A stretch of 64,000 nucleotides of DNA from Macrocystis pyrifera (GCA_031763025.1 JASSKH010000006.1:7809691-7873690); one strand, 5' to 3'. Shown: positions 30,616-42,320, counted from the stretch's first letter. The notes: a model not told the origin generated them from the letters alone. A program made the numbers and translations.

Positions 30616-30833
30616 GATGCCCCCGGTGCAGGAGGGAGACATTTGCGCCGAACCACGATCGTGCCCGCTGACCAGTGCGGGTCAAGACCCAGTCACCGCC
30701 GACGCCGCGTACGCCGCGCGCCGTCCGATACCGTCGTCCCCGCCGCCGCCGCGGCCGACTGCCTTTAGGGCTGCTCCCGTGGTTGGCAGCCCGCCCAGCT
30801 CAACGATAAGAACCCGACCTTTGCCAGCGGAAG
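30616..30833 (+). CDS. Exon-like segment B, Pro/Ala-rich
   Basis: Bounded by a good acceptor (GTGACCTGTGCAG) and a donor (GCGGAAG/GTAACA). The frame reads RMPPVQEGDICAEPRS, then SAGQDPVTADAAYAARR, a Pro run and FRAAPVVGSPPSST, ending PAEG in phase 1. It is paralogous to segment A in its second half. It lies 2 kb upstream of the bromodomain gene on the same strand, but its phase 1 donor does not fit the phase of the likely acceptor at 32,882, so a direct join is not supported. Confidence 0.4.
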
Positions 30834-32832
30834 GTAACAACTACTTCTTGCACGCCCCGCGCAGCGGGGGGGGTTGAGTACTGCTGTACGAATAGTTGCT
30901 GTATGGCCTCGACCTTAAAGTTGTGCTCGACGCTGCCGCCCACTGCTTGCAACAGCGTATATGGCGGTATAACCGGTCGGTCGTGACGATTCTTAAGTGT
31001 GAGGCACACCTGCCGCAAAAGGGACGCAACACCGATCGCATTTTCTAGCAGTGCAGGATAGTCTTACCCTCGACCCCACCCAGACCCAACCCAGCCTAGC
31101 CTAACCTAGCCTCGAAGTTTTGGTAAGGGGAGCGCTATTGCCGAGTAAGCCGAAGACTCGGTTGCCGCATTTGCTCAGTGATTTGCACAACGTTTTTTTT
31201 TTTTGTCGAGCTCGAGAATGACGACGCGAGAGAATAGCGCCTGCCACAACCGGCTTTCGTTGGCCAATCTATGATACCGTTGGCAAGATGTGGAGGTGTC
31301 CGGCGGTTTCACGCCCTGTTGGGCCGGTGCGTACCTTGTACATCACTTCACGCGCTTTGCACACAAATCCCGGTTCACGGTGTCGCGCCTGTTTGAATGT
31401 TGTACTCTCCTTGTGTTTTGCGATGTTTCAGGCCAGTTCCCGGGCACGGCTTGGGACCAACCGGGTTCGTCCGCAGAAAAATACCCAAAACGTTTCTTCC
31501 TGCGGAAAGGTCTACTATTTCTGACTATTGTTTAAGGCCCGTGGTTGCTTGGGACACATTTACTTTTTCCCGCTAGCGCCAGCTCTAGGACCTCATTAAA
31601 GTCTCTGGCTGTGTCACCCTCTTTCGTTGTTCAAGGCGGTCAGTATGATACCACCTATGTGAAGTTCGAGTGGATATTGCGATCGGTATTCGCTACGGAC
31701 GAAAATTGGGGTGGTGGGTTTGAACCAGCTCGTCACAAAGCCAGCAATAGCGCGGTTATTATCAGGTGCCTGCAAGACGAACGATCGACTTAGTGTTTAC
31801 TCGTGACCGGTCGAGGTCCTAACCAGCCATTATAAAGCAGAAATGACGAAAACAGAGGTTTGACGCCATACCCTTGGCGGTGTGCGGACCATGCGACGCG
31901 ACCTGCAAGGCCGACAGTTGACAGATAAAATGGCAACGTGGTTAGGAGAGGGGAGGAAAGGGGCGGGGGGCAGGCGTGATTCCAAATTCACATCAATACA
32001 AACGGAGGGACGATGAATCGCGGTCAGAAGCGCCTCTAACGGTCCAAACAGCGTGCTTTGATGGTGTTGTCTGCAGGAAGTCTATACCAGCTAAGCACGC
32101 AGGAGGAGTTTCCATACCTTGCAAGTTTCTTCAGAAAACGGGAAAGTGCCAGGTGACCTCCCCCCCCCCCCGCGAGGCCTGAGACGGGGTGTGTTCAAAA
32201 TCGACTTCATATCTTCTCTACTTCTCAATTAAAAAATACCTGATACAGAGTATGGCGAGAAACTAAAACCACAATGCGCGTGAGGTCAAACTCAATAAGT
32301 TGTAGTTGCGGCAGGAGCATAAAGCTGCCGGCGTCACAATCGCGCTTGCGGGGCAGCGCAAAGACACGCTAGGATTGCGTGCCTCCCCTCAACAACGCAC
32401 CTGAGACATTTCCCTTCATCGCGCTTCCTCGGTCCCGCTGTTGACACGTGTGTGCAGGGATCCTGGTTTGCGGGTGACACCCGGGCGTCGTCGACGTGGA
32501 CCCGCAATCATCCCAAAGGTGGGTATGTCTTCCCATAATCTAAAAGGCTGCCGAAACGGTGGAACAGACGTGGTTCGTTGACGGCGTTTTCGGAACCGGC
32601 TGTTTTGACGCGGCGCGATACACAACGTTTTTCGTAACGTCCTTTTTTCGTGGTTACAACCATTAAACGCCGCGCCACGCTTTTTTGTGCTTGATTTCCC
32701 GCGACGAAGAGAACGAAACAACTCACGCGCTCTCCGGGGCAAGCGTTACGAAGGGACCTATCGGAGGCGAGCATACCGAAACGTCCGTACTGTGTTGGGG
32801 GGTCCAAGATATTGATTGGCTGAAGATCGGCC
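30834..32832. other. Region upstream of the bromodomain gene; no confident exon
   Basis: Plus-strand frames at 31,290-31,535 (81 codons) and 31,545-31,793 (82 codons) have protein-like composition but no recognised domain and could be upstream exons. A C-tract lies at 32,160-32,170. Long minus frames from 32,416 to 33,428 are shadows of the gene. Confidence 0.4.
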
Positions 32833-33825
32833 ATGCGCTCTACTTGCTGTTTGGTTTCCCCCCCGGCGCCTCTCACTTCCAGTAGGGAGCCGAAACGTAA
32901 AGGAACAGCAGCTCCGCGTCGAAATAAGAAGAAGACTACCACCGGTAAAAAGAGGGCCCATGATCCGGGCGTTGCGTCTGCAGCTACCCGGCGCGTCCAG
33001 GGCCCGAGAGACAGCGGCTCAAGGTCACGCACTGGGCACACAACCGTGTGTTCAGAGTGCGACCGCCCCCCGCTCCTATCGGAAAATGTTGGGCTATGCA
33101 TGGTATGCCCCAGAATCGTGTGCCCCGCGTGCCTCGCGAAAATGAGTTCTGAGGAGATGGCTGCCGCGACGCTGACCGGTGCCGAGCTTGCGAGTATCGG
33201 TGCCCCCGACAGCCCCATCGAGGAAGCCGACACCGTGCTCCGTCGGTGCCCGTGTTGCGTTCGGAAAGACGATCTGGCACTGCCGCCGCCGCCGCGTGGC
33301 GCCAACGAAAACGCTATAAGGGATCTTTTGCTCGAACATCTCATGAAACACAAGTTGTCGCTTTTGTTTCGGGCTCCTATGGACCTAAATATATATAGGC
33401 AATACTTGGATGCTGTAACCCGTGACAAGTTGATGGATCTGGGAACGATGGTTGGTAAGCGTCACGAAATGCAATCAACGAGGGGGCGGTGTGCCAAGAT
33501 CTTTTACGCAGAGCTCCATCAAGTATTCGACAACTGCAGGGCATTTGCTTCGTGCGACTACGAGGGGAAGCCCCTGGAAGGCGGCAACGAGGCCCCGGTA
33601 CCGGGAATTGTCAGATGCGCCAACATATTGGAAAAATTGTCGAAAGATTACATAACGGTTCACATTCGCGACGACGTGCCGGCATTCCCGAAACAGTGGT
33701 TGACTGAATCGTGGAAGCCGACTTGGCGCTGGAATGTCGCTGGCTCTGCAGTCGGTGGGGGCGGCAGCGGTGGCGTCCCCAGCACAGTGGGAGGAGGCGG
33801 TGGGAGCGGAGGAGGAGCAGGATGA
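32833..33825 (+). CDS. Zinc-finger and bromodomain protein
   Basis: A 330-residue frame, the best gene in the window. A basic stretch at residues 20-41 (KRK, NKKK, KKR) looks like a nuclear localisation signal. Residues 73-142 form a PHD/RING-like finger with eight cysteines (C73-C76, C89-C92, C97-C100, C139-C142); the position usually His in PHD fingers is Cys97. Residues about 158-270 resemble a bromodomain: a leading helix, a ZA-loop-like segment with MDLGTM, and a B helix with FYAELHQVFDNCRAF. The acetyl-lysine-binding Asn expected after F238 is Ala239, so acetyl-lysine binding is doubtful. The tail is Gly-rich and merges into the GGA tract. Expected role: chromatin reader or adaptor in the nucleus. 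The first ATG follows an in-frame stop at 32,821. However, a strong acceptor at 32,870-32,882 suggests that the first about 16 codons may be intron and that upstream exons exist. Confidence 0.75.
   Translation: MRSTCCLVSPPAPLTSSREPKRKGTAAPRRNKKKTTTGKKRAHDPGVASAATRRVQGPRDSGSRSRTGHTTVCSECDRPPLLSENVGLCMVCPRIVCPACLAKMSSEEMAAATLTGAELASIGAPDSPIEEADTVLRRCPCCVRKDDLALPPPPRGANENAIRDLLLEHLMKHKLSLLFRAPMDLNIYRQYLDAVTRDKLMDLGTMVGKRHEMQSTRGRCAKIFYAELHQVFDNCRAFASCDYEGKPLEGGNEAPVPGIVRCANILEKLSKDYITVHIRDDVPAFPKQWLTESWKPTWRWNVAGSAVGGGGSGGVPSTVGGGGGSGGGAG
32870..32882 (+). other. Probable 3' splice site
   Basis: A pyrimidine-rich run, including eight C, ends in CTCTCACTTCCAG. It is placed just before the basic NLS segment. 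If used, the coding exon starts at 32,883 and the preceding exon must end two bases into a codon. Confidence 0.45.
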
Positions 33826-34095
33826 GGAGACGGAGGGAGCGGAGGAGGAGGAGGAGGAGGAGGAGGAGGCGGAGGAGGAGGAGGAGAGGGGGAGGAGGGA
33901 GGAGGGGGGGGAGGAGGAGGGAGGAGGAGGAGGAGGAGAGGAGAGGAGGAGGAGGAGGAGGAGGAGGAGGAGGGAGGAGGAGAAGAAGGGGGAGCAGGGG
34001 AAGGAGGAGGAGGAGGAGGACGAGGAGGAGAGGAGGAGGAGGAGGACGAGGACGAGGACGAGGGAGGAGGAGGAGGAGGAGGAGGAGGAGGAGGG
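33786..34095. repeat. GGA-rich polypurine tract
   Basis: About 310 bases of nearly pure GGA/GAGGA on the plus strand, overlapping the last codons of the bromodomain frame. It gives spurious Glu/Gly, Arg/Gly and Ser/Pro frames. Long purine mirror tracts can form triplexes and are recombination-prone. It lies about 100 bases before the first base of visible copy 2 homology. Confidence 0.95.
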
Positions 34096-34275
34096 CGGGT
34101 TGCCTCGGTTACATAGAGCATATCGATGTTTGGTCCGACGATTCGCTGCAGCAGTGAGAGAAACGCCCGCGGTATGATAAAATGAATATCCAGTATGTAT
34201 TGATGTACGAGTAGTAGTAGAGGGATTCCGAGGCTAGCGTCAACATCGAGAGGCGTCGGACAGGCGGGAGAGGGA

Positions 34276-34503
34276 TCATGTCGGCGTGCGATTTGTGTAG
34301 AAGAGTGGCATGCGCTGCGCAGTCTCTTCGAGGACAGTGTCCTGACCAGAAGGGCCCATAGCATGTAGGCGGGTGTTCTCTGGTATCGTTGCTACGTGGA
34401 AGCCGTCACGCGAGTTCCGCATTTTCGGCGCCACAACCAGAACGAGCGTACGCGCGCGGGCTCCACGAAAGTTGGTTATATGTTTCGGTCCGCGTTCGTC
34501 CAC
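34276..34503 (-). CDS. Unrecognised small open frame (copy 2)
   Basis: Counterpart of 77-352 with a shortened N-terminus because of one extra G at about 34,540. Low confidence as a gene. Confidence 0.15.
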   Translation of the reverse strand: MDERGPKHITNFRGARARTLVLVVAPKMRNSRDGFHVATIPENTRLHAMGPSGQDTVLEETAQRMPLFYTNRTPT

Positions 34504-35699
34504 GACTGCGCGACATTCTCCCCTGCGGTTTGGGGGCCGGGTTTAGCGTCAAATAACAGATAGATGCGGTCGTATCAGCGGGTCAACGAGATATGGTCGC
34601 GCGAGCGCGCATCAGCAGCAGCAGTACGAGCATAACCATTATGTGCTGTTGTTGTGTCTTACAACTCCTTGCACACCCCAGTCCAGCAACTCGGGCTGCT
34701 TCACGTGGCCGGTGATGAACGTGCACGTACGCAATCTTAATTATTTAACCAGCAAATGTGTTACCTGATATCTTGGTATGTATGATATATGTTGTACGTG
34801 CCTGATATTTACGGAGGGAGCAGTACTTCAATACTTCAGTATTTCGTTTTTCATCCGACGATTTTGTTTAAATCGTCGCTTTTACCTGTTAGCGCAGCTC
34901 GCAGGAGCTTTTTACATCTTCCTGTGCTCAACGCCTTTCTGGACAACCCGCGGTCACAGGTGTCACCCCTTCTCCCCCCCAGGAAAACGCATTAATGTGC
35001 ATCGCGAACAAATGAGTAGGCCCACTAGTCGGCGATCTACATCTTATTTGATGAGTTAATATACAAATGCCGATACAAGATGAGTTGAATGTATCCGTAT
35101 GCCTCATTACGTATGCTTCAAGTAGTGCTGGTGATTAACATACCAGTATATATAATATACCGTCTCCTGAAATACAGAACAAAACCTATTTCATGCAAAG
35201 CAACTCAAGACCTGAAAAACAAGACCCACCCATCCACAATCTGAAGGTATCGTCTTGTGTGTATAGAGAAAAATAAGTAATTAATTCTCACCAATTCGAG
35301 ACACGAGCTCTTCGACACCACCTATACCTCTCCCCTCCTATATACCGGGTAGAAGTAACGGGAGCACCGGCCCTCGTACGATATGTATGACTGCTGTTAG
35401 TTTGGTACCTTAGTCTATCAAGTTGTTTAATTCAAGTTTGGTTTTAAAACTCGTGACTCACGAGCTTGCACGCTATTCTAGGCAGACTTTCCTGGACAAG
35501 CCGTCGTTACAGATGCATTTCCATTCGCCCCCGCCCCCCCCCCACATACCCCCGGTACTTTCATACATGCCACACACCTCGCACGCGGCATCACCTATCA
35601 TTCCAGAAACGTACGTACATAGTATCTCTCCTAGAAGATGCAGTAAACAATGTAACATCGCGCGAAAAAAACGAGTCTACGAGTATTATTTTATGTCAC

Positions 35700-36191
35700 T
35701 GTGATATGAGTGAAGTACTCATGGGCTAAAGATATAGGCAATGTAGTCTGCAGTTTTGTAGTCTCAGGAATACGAGAAAAATCCCAAGAATCGATTAGCC
35801 CGGTGGACATTCCGTTAGTCGAGAGTAGCGTTCTTTTAGGAATGTTCTCTAGGGCGGATAACCCGTTAGACGAAAGTAATGTTCCTTAACGAAGATAGGA
35901 CCATAAAATGAGAAGTTCTTATTTATGCAGAAGAACGATCGGCAGCCATAGGAAAGTTCTTTAGGAGTACATCAGATAAGAGGAATTTAGGAGAGCTTGT
36001 GGCGTGGGGTGGGACGAGTATATCTGGGCGTCGATTCCCTCCCCCCTATCTCTCACTTCTCTACCAGAGCACCTCCTCAGCTCTCGCCATCCATAAAGAA
36101 AATCTAAATCAGAAGAAGCGAAGCACTGCTTCCCAGCTGCCAGAAACACCTGCGTCCCTTACCCTTACCCTACCTCGGCCATCTCTTCACA
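35700..36191 (+). mobile_element. LTR-A, copy 2
   Basis: Counterpart of 1,500-1,998. It has a plain TA at 35,735-35,736 where copy 1 has TACCAGGTA. Confidence 0.75.
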
Positions 36192-36424
36192 TCTGACGTC
36201 GCCGCATTCAACGAATATTCTGGCCAACCTTGGGACTGCAGCGCTTCTTCCGCCTTCGTGGGGTTTGGATCTTATTACGAGGTGTGGGGGAATCTATAGC
36301 CTCATTTATTTTGTTTCGAACAGTCGCATCTTCGAACATCTTTTTCTGGTCATTTGCGATGAGCTTTGCCATCACCCTTCGACAATCTTGTGGTTTGCAT
36401 ATACGACTATTCAGGGTGGGCTAA
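36192..36424 (+). mobile_element. Internal region of miniature LTR element, copy 2
   Basis: Counterpart of 1,999-2,231, same 233 bp length. Confidence 0.6.
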
Positions 36425-36860
36425 TGTGATATGAGTGAAGTACTCATGGGCTATATATATAGCTAATATAGTCTGCAGTTTGGTAGTCTAAGAAATACGA
36501 GAATAATCCAAAGAATTGATTAACACGGCGGATATTCCGTTAGTCGAGAATAATGTTCCTTAGTGGAGATAGGACCATAAAATGAGAAGTTCTTATAGTA
36601 GCAGAAGAACGATCGGTAGCCATAGGAAAGCTCTTTTAGGAGTACATCAGATAAGAGGAATTTAGGAGAGCTTGTGGCGTGGGGGGTGGGACGAGTACAT
36701 CTGGGTGTCGAGTCTCTCTCCCCTACCTCTCACTTCTCTACCAGAGCACCAGCTCTCGGCATAAATAAGGATCTAAATCAGAAGAAGCAAAGCACTGCTT
36801 CCCAGCTGCCAGTTACACCTGCGTCCCTTACCCTTACCCTACCTCGGCCATCTCTTCACA
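36425..36860 (+). mobile_element. LTR-B, copy 2
   Basis: Counterpart of 2,232-2,673, with a few extra short deletions around 36,751-36,775 and two extra G near 36,684. Confidence 0.75.
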
Positions 36861-36921
36861 TCACGTACATATATACAGCCCAGCTCGTGACCCAAACTCT
36901 TTTTTCTGTCAAGATTTCCCT

Positions 36922-37269
36922 CTAAAATACCTCACAATGTTTCCCACACGATATCCAAGCAGTTTCCCAAAAACGTTGGTGGTTGCCGTTGCAAGGGGAG
37001 TTTAGTGATGTTTGATGCTGAAGAAACTCACGCGGCACCCTTCGAGCATCGTTTGCTCTTGTATTACGTACCCCACCTCGGAGAAATATTATGTTCCCGC
37101 TTGATGATCTAGATATTTCCAGAGCAGATGGGTCATCTATTCCCGATGTTGTATGATCTAGATCACGTCGCCGAGTGGCACCCGCATGATCCACAGGATC
37201 TACTCGTACAGTGGTACATATTTTCTGGGTCGGATCTGCGCTATTCGTACGCAGATAGACCCTGCACAA
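36922..37269 (-). CDS. Unrecognised open frame beside LTR-B (copy 2)
   Basis: Counterpart of 2,669-3,082, shortened to 115 codons by a stop near its C-terminal end. No domain recognised. Confidence 0.2.
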   Translation of the reverse strand: MCRVYLRTNSADPTQKICTTVRVDPVDHAGATRRRDLDHTTSGIDDPSALEISRSSSGNIIFLRGGVRNTRANDARRVPREFLQHQTSLNSPCNGNHQRFWETAWISCGKHCEVF

Positions 37270-37898
37270 CCTCTCACGACGGCAGGTGATGAATTAGATT
37301 ATACACAGTGTACAAGCAGTAGATAATTGTCTAACAGCTGGTTTTCCTACTCTAGTCGAGACTTGTTTTTCCCATGAGAGCGAACATCGATTTCAATACT
37401 TTTTTGTTTTTTGAAGACATCTGTTATGCGGGACTTCCGTTTATAGGTTGCCAACGGAGTTTTTTTTCTTTCAAGTCACGTTTTGCTCCGGAGAAGCGAG
37501 GATGCCGAACCGGGTCTTCTTCTCGGAACGAGTCTGACTACTCTCGGCGAGGTATGAGTACCCAGATCAGTTTCCCGCTTCTCGAGAGTCGCAGTTGCAA
37601 CAAGTTCGGAACACAGCAGGTCGTTTTCAGATGTTTTCGCAGCGTAGAAAAAAACTGATCAAACAGAGTCCCCATGTTGTGCACCTGCCACTTTTTCTGA
37701 CTAGACTATTGATATTGGCAAACGAGCTATAGTAGTCCAAAATTATCACAGGTGCGATTCTCGAGAAGCGGCAAACTGGTTTGGGTGCATCTCCGAGAGC
37801 AGTCAGACTCGTTCGGAGAAGAGCCGGCTCGAATTCCTCACTTTACAGAGCAAAAACTAGCTCGAAAGAAAAAACAATCAGGGCACTCCTCGAGTTTT

Positions 37899-39367
37899 TC
37901 CTGTCAAATTTGTCCCGCGGTTTGGGGCGGGATTCGGCATTTTCCCGTGGTCCCGTGTTAAATGTGAAATCCTGTTCCCGTACAAAAACGAGTCCCGCGC
38001 AAATACACATGTCCCGTTCCCGCACAAACACGTCCCGCAAAATTCAGGGTATCCCGAATCCCGTGAAAAGAGTAACTTAAAAAAATCCCGCGAACGCGTA
38101 CGTGCTCATCACCCCCCCGCAGATAGTGGGATTTAAGACAGAGTGTGCAAAAGTGTCAGGTTCCGAGTTTCCGAGTCCAAATTCTGTTCATGAATCTCTT
38201 TTTTGTGCGGTTTGTCATTTTGTTTGTGCAAATAAGGATGTGCTAACGAAGTACTGCAAACCTGGTATAAAATATTGAAATTCCCGGTGACGCAAGAGAT
38301 GTTTTCATGGTCTTCCTCGGGCTTTTTCCTACGGGCTTAGTCCCGTCGTGGCTGGATCCTCTCTTGGGGAGTACCGCAGTGGGCAGATCCCGCACAAAGT
38401 TTACCCGTCGAATCCCATCGTCGCTAGATCCCGTACTAAAAATCCCGTTGGATCCCGTGGTTGTCGAATCCCGTCCGGGGGAGTCCCGCGGTGGCCATAT
38501 CTTGTAGAATCCCGGGATATCTGATCACCGCGGGATAAGGTCCCGGAGTCGAACAGGCGTCCCGAGGAATGCCCTCAGGAAAAAAAAGGGCATTCCTCGG
38601 GATTAGTCCCGCGCTTTTGTGCGGGCTTCGGGAATATCCCGTGGTTCCGTGATAAATGTGAAGCCCCACTTCCGCGCAAACGCGTACCGCTCAGATACTT
38701 ATATCCCGTCCCCGCGACTGAAGGAAAGATGTTTATTCAACTCCCGCTCAAAAACCAGTCCCGCGCCAATACCCATATGCCCCGTTCCCGCGACACAAAC
38801 ATGTCCGCCAAAATAGATGATCTCCCGAACCCCGTGAACAGAATAACGTCAATTTCCGCCAATGCGTAAACACATGCTATGCTCCCTCCGCAGAAAGGTG
38901 GAACAATTCCAGGGTAGGTACGTGCAAGCGTCAGGTTTCGGGTCCGATTATCATGTCCCCCTGTGTTTTCGTCTTTGTTCCCCTTTTTCGTATTTCGAAA
39001 AAAAAAAAGGAGTAGTGCCGACGTCGAACACAGTGTATATGTCGGGAATTGAGTTTGCGTCCGATACAAATTAACCTCTGTTAGCACCGTGGTGTTTGGG
39101 TGCCGTACGCACAAATCCCGTGTAGTGCCATGGTGGCCGTTTCCCGCAAAAGAAATCCCGCGTAGCCCCGCCGTGACTGGATCCCGTCCCAGGGATAGCG
39201 CGATGGTCAGCTCCCGCACAAACAGTCGCGTCGAGTCCCGTCGTGGCCAGATCCCGTACAAGCTATCCCGTTGAGTATCGTGGTGGCTAAATCCCGTCCC
39301 AGTGTCTCCCACGGTGGAGTCCCGGGGTACCTGATTCCCGCGGGATATAATCCCGGAGGCGAAAAGG
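37899..39367. repeat. TCCCG-rich degenerate repeat, copy 2
   Basis: Counterpart of 3,712-5,180, with few differences. Confidence 0.65.
38561..38601. other. Perfect 14 bp hairpin, copy 2
   Basis: Counterpart of 4,374-4,414; stem and loop unchanged. Confidence 0.85.
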
Positions 39368-41022
39368 CGTCGGGCGGGAGGCCTTGAAAATTTCAATTGG
39401 TCCAGGTAGTCTGTCCCCCAAACCGTGGGAGAGGGGGCAGTCCAAAATGGTGGCTAGTATTTCTATACCAGGTACACGGAGGTTAGGCTACACTATTAGT
39501 AGTAAGCATCGTACACCATAATACTGTTGCACTATGGAATGGAGCCGATTTCTGTGGAGGTTGTTGAATTAGATATAACGTTCGATCACACACAGACACA
39601 GGTTTGATCATTGATAGCGCTTTTGCTTTGCCGACATTAAAAGTCATGAGCGGGAAGGGCAAGGAATTCCCATGTTTCGTAAGAGACACGCCTCCAAAAC
39701 AAATATAGGGGAAACGTGGATACCTTGACATACTGGCATGCATACATCAGGTGCAGTACTTGGAACCAGTGGTTTGCTATGAAGGTGGTATTTTGTTTGT
39801 CAGAACTCTTTCAGACGAAAGCGAAAAATGATCGGAGTCAAAAAGAGTACCAATATCGAATATGGCAAAATAGTGGGCCTGTGGCGCGTGTTGCTTTTCG
39901 CACAATTTTCAGACGAGACAGAAAAAAATGTCAAAATTCATAAAAAAATATTAGCCAAATTGATGGCATTTACCAGCTATACATGCCTATCTATACCGCA
40001 TTTCCTTCTCGAGATTCTTCTATTAATCGACGAAACGCGAGAAGAAAAACGTCAAACTCAACAAATCAAACTTGGGCCCAAATGGTAACGCGTATGTAAA
40101 GGGGTGATAACATCAATGTATAACAGTCGATTTTCCTAATTGAGAATGGCCTTCCCGGTGAGAATGATAATCGGAAAAAAAAAAATTGTTTTTTTTGGCA
40201 TTTTTAAGAAATGTGTTTCCCTCATGGGTTAAAAATTCACCCATAGTATACAGGCATCGATGATAGGGATATATTCCACCAAACAAAATACAAAACTGCC
40301 TTGACATGCTCGTGAAACAGAGGATGTACAAGAAAAATGGTAGTCAGGGGCGAAGCGCCTTTCCCATGAATGCCGATCGACTGCATCATCGATATCTTGA
40401 GACTAGCCAAAGATTATTTTGACGTAGAGCAGGGCAATCGTTGCCCTGCTGTTCTCTATTAAGAGGTGTTACCATTCAGTATTTTCGTAGTTTTTGTGTA
40501 GTTTTGTGTTGTTGTATTGACTAAAAACAGCAGCGCGGAGAGTAGAATCGTCGAACAAGGACACGACGGCCGTGAGCGAAAGATGGACGGTCGCCACTAC
40601 TTCTGTATCATTACTCGCTGTGTATTGCGGCATCTACGCTATATTATCGGAAGGCAAGCATAATAATAATTACAATATGTATTACATAAAGCAGCCTTAA
40701 CACAGGGAAAGAAACATCATGCGCCCATCGAAAGATGCTGTGGCACGGAATAGGAACAGTCAAAGCACACGACCACCGTTACAAGCGTAGAAAAGCGTTG
40801 TATCTAATCTACACGGGGCTGTTTACTCTTACCCCCCCCCCGGGTACCAGGGCCCCTAACGTAACGCAACGCAGCTCAACTCAACCCAGCCAAAGATGCT
40901 ATGGCACGTTTGCTACACCAACCCCGATGCCGATGCAGAAAGGCAGATAGGGCAAAACGAATCCGATCATAAACGAGCTGCATCTATGTTACACGGGGCC
41001 GTTTTCCCTCATCCCTCCTGAC

Positions 41023-41550
41023 TCAAGGGCCCCTAGGGGTCGGGGTTGCAGGCGCGTTCACGGGAAACTCTGCGCCCAGGATCGAATCACCAACTTTCGC
41101 GCCAACCGGTGAGGTCGTCGGCTTCGCGTTCGCCACCCAAACCGAAATAGCGCTCGCGGCCGAAACCGCGCTTGCGACTGAAACGGCTCTCGTGGATAAA
41201 CCTGCGCTTGCGGGCAACCCCACCGTGATGTTTGCATTGTTTGGCGAACCAACGCTCGCGCTAGCGGGAGACCCCACCTTGCTGTATGCCCTGTTCAGCG
41301 AACCAAAGCTCGCACTAGTGCTTCGGCACGCGGATGACGTGCGCACGCACGATCTGTTCTGTAGTAGGAACAGAACAGCGGAGCGGACGACGTCCGTCCT
41401 CTGCTCATAGAAGCAATATTCGAAGAAGCAGAACTCTGTCTCACCCTGACCCGACAGGTCAAAGACAGCTGAGCGGTCGCAATTGTAGCACTCGAACGGG
41501 GTGGTGGTGTCCGTGGTGGTAGGAGGCCGGCAAGCCTCCCCATTACAGTG
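41023..41550 (-). CDS. Possible terminal exon, copy 2
   Basis: Counterpart of 6,825-7,352. The frame is intact; a few substitutions change residues in the Ser/Ala-rich tail. Confidence 0.35.
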   Translation of the reverse strand, partial: HCNGEACRPPTTTDTTTPFECYNCDRSAVFDLSGQGETEFCFFEYCFYEQRTDVVRSAVLFLLQNRSCVRTSSACRSTSASFGSLNRAYSKVGSPASASVGSPNNANITVGLPASAGLSTRAVSVASAVSAASAISVWVANAKPTTSPVGAKVGDSILGAEFPVNAPATPTPRGP

Positions 41551-41766
41551 GAAGTTCTTCGGTCAACCACGCCCAACGGATGGTCACACGCCAGGACAGG
41601 AGCTGCCTTGACGATGGGAGACCAGGGTACCGGTTTGCGACGACTCCTGCAAGACCCGCATAGCAAAGATAATAAGCCAGGAGATATATAGTCAAGCGGG
41701 AACCATCAGAACAGAACCGTACGAGGGCTTACACACAGAATTCCATACGAACACCACTAGTACAGC

Positions 41767-42320
41767 ATGAACCATCGGAACGTCGGTGGATTAGTGGGCG
41801 GATTCATGCGCTGATGAGGTACTGCTGTACTGCTGTACTGCTGTACTGCTGTACTGCTGTACTGCTGCACTGCTGGGGGTGTGGGTGTTAGGGTGGGTTA
41901 GTTATTCATAGCGTTGCAGCATGGGCGGGTGGTCAGTAAAAACAACCCAAAGTATGAGTAAGCATCGGAACATCGGTGGCGTGGGTGTTAACGTATACCG
42001 GCCCCGCTGGCGTGGCAGCTGTCGTACCACTAGTACAACAGTAAGCATCGGAGCGTCGGTGGGTTAGTGGGCGGATTGGTTCAAGGTAAAAAGTGCTGGG
42101 TGGGGTTGTTGGTGGTTTGGGTGGATAAATGGGTCGGTTTTTCGCTACATTGCGTTGCAGCATGGGTCGGTGGTCAGCATACATAACTCAAAGCAATGGC
42201 TAAGCATCAGAACGTCGGTTGTGTGGGTATACACGTATGAAGGCCCCGCTGGCGTGGCAGCGGTCGCACCACTAGAACCACAGTAAGCATCGAAACGTTG
42301 CTGGGTTAGAGCACGGATTA
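41767..42320. repeat. CATCGGAACGTCGGTG tandem repeats, copy 2
   Basis: Counterpart of 7,569-8,105, longer because of the microsatellite at 41,820. Confidence 0.65.
41820..41875. repeat. TACTGCTG microsatellite, long allele
   Basis: About six nearly perfect TACTGCTG units against about two in copy 1. Confidence 0.9.

Noticed and set aside
32508..33428. 306-codon minus-strand frame
   Set aside because: It lies antisense to the zinc-finger and bromodomain frame, which has clear domain patterns. The antisense frame has none.
33660..34364. 234-codon minus-strand frame and 147/148-codon plus frames across the GGA tract
   Set aside because: They are Pro/Ser-, Arg/Gly- or Glu-rich throughout and come entirely from the GGA repeat. 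The real frame there is the C-terminus of the bromodomain protein.
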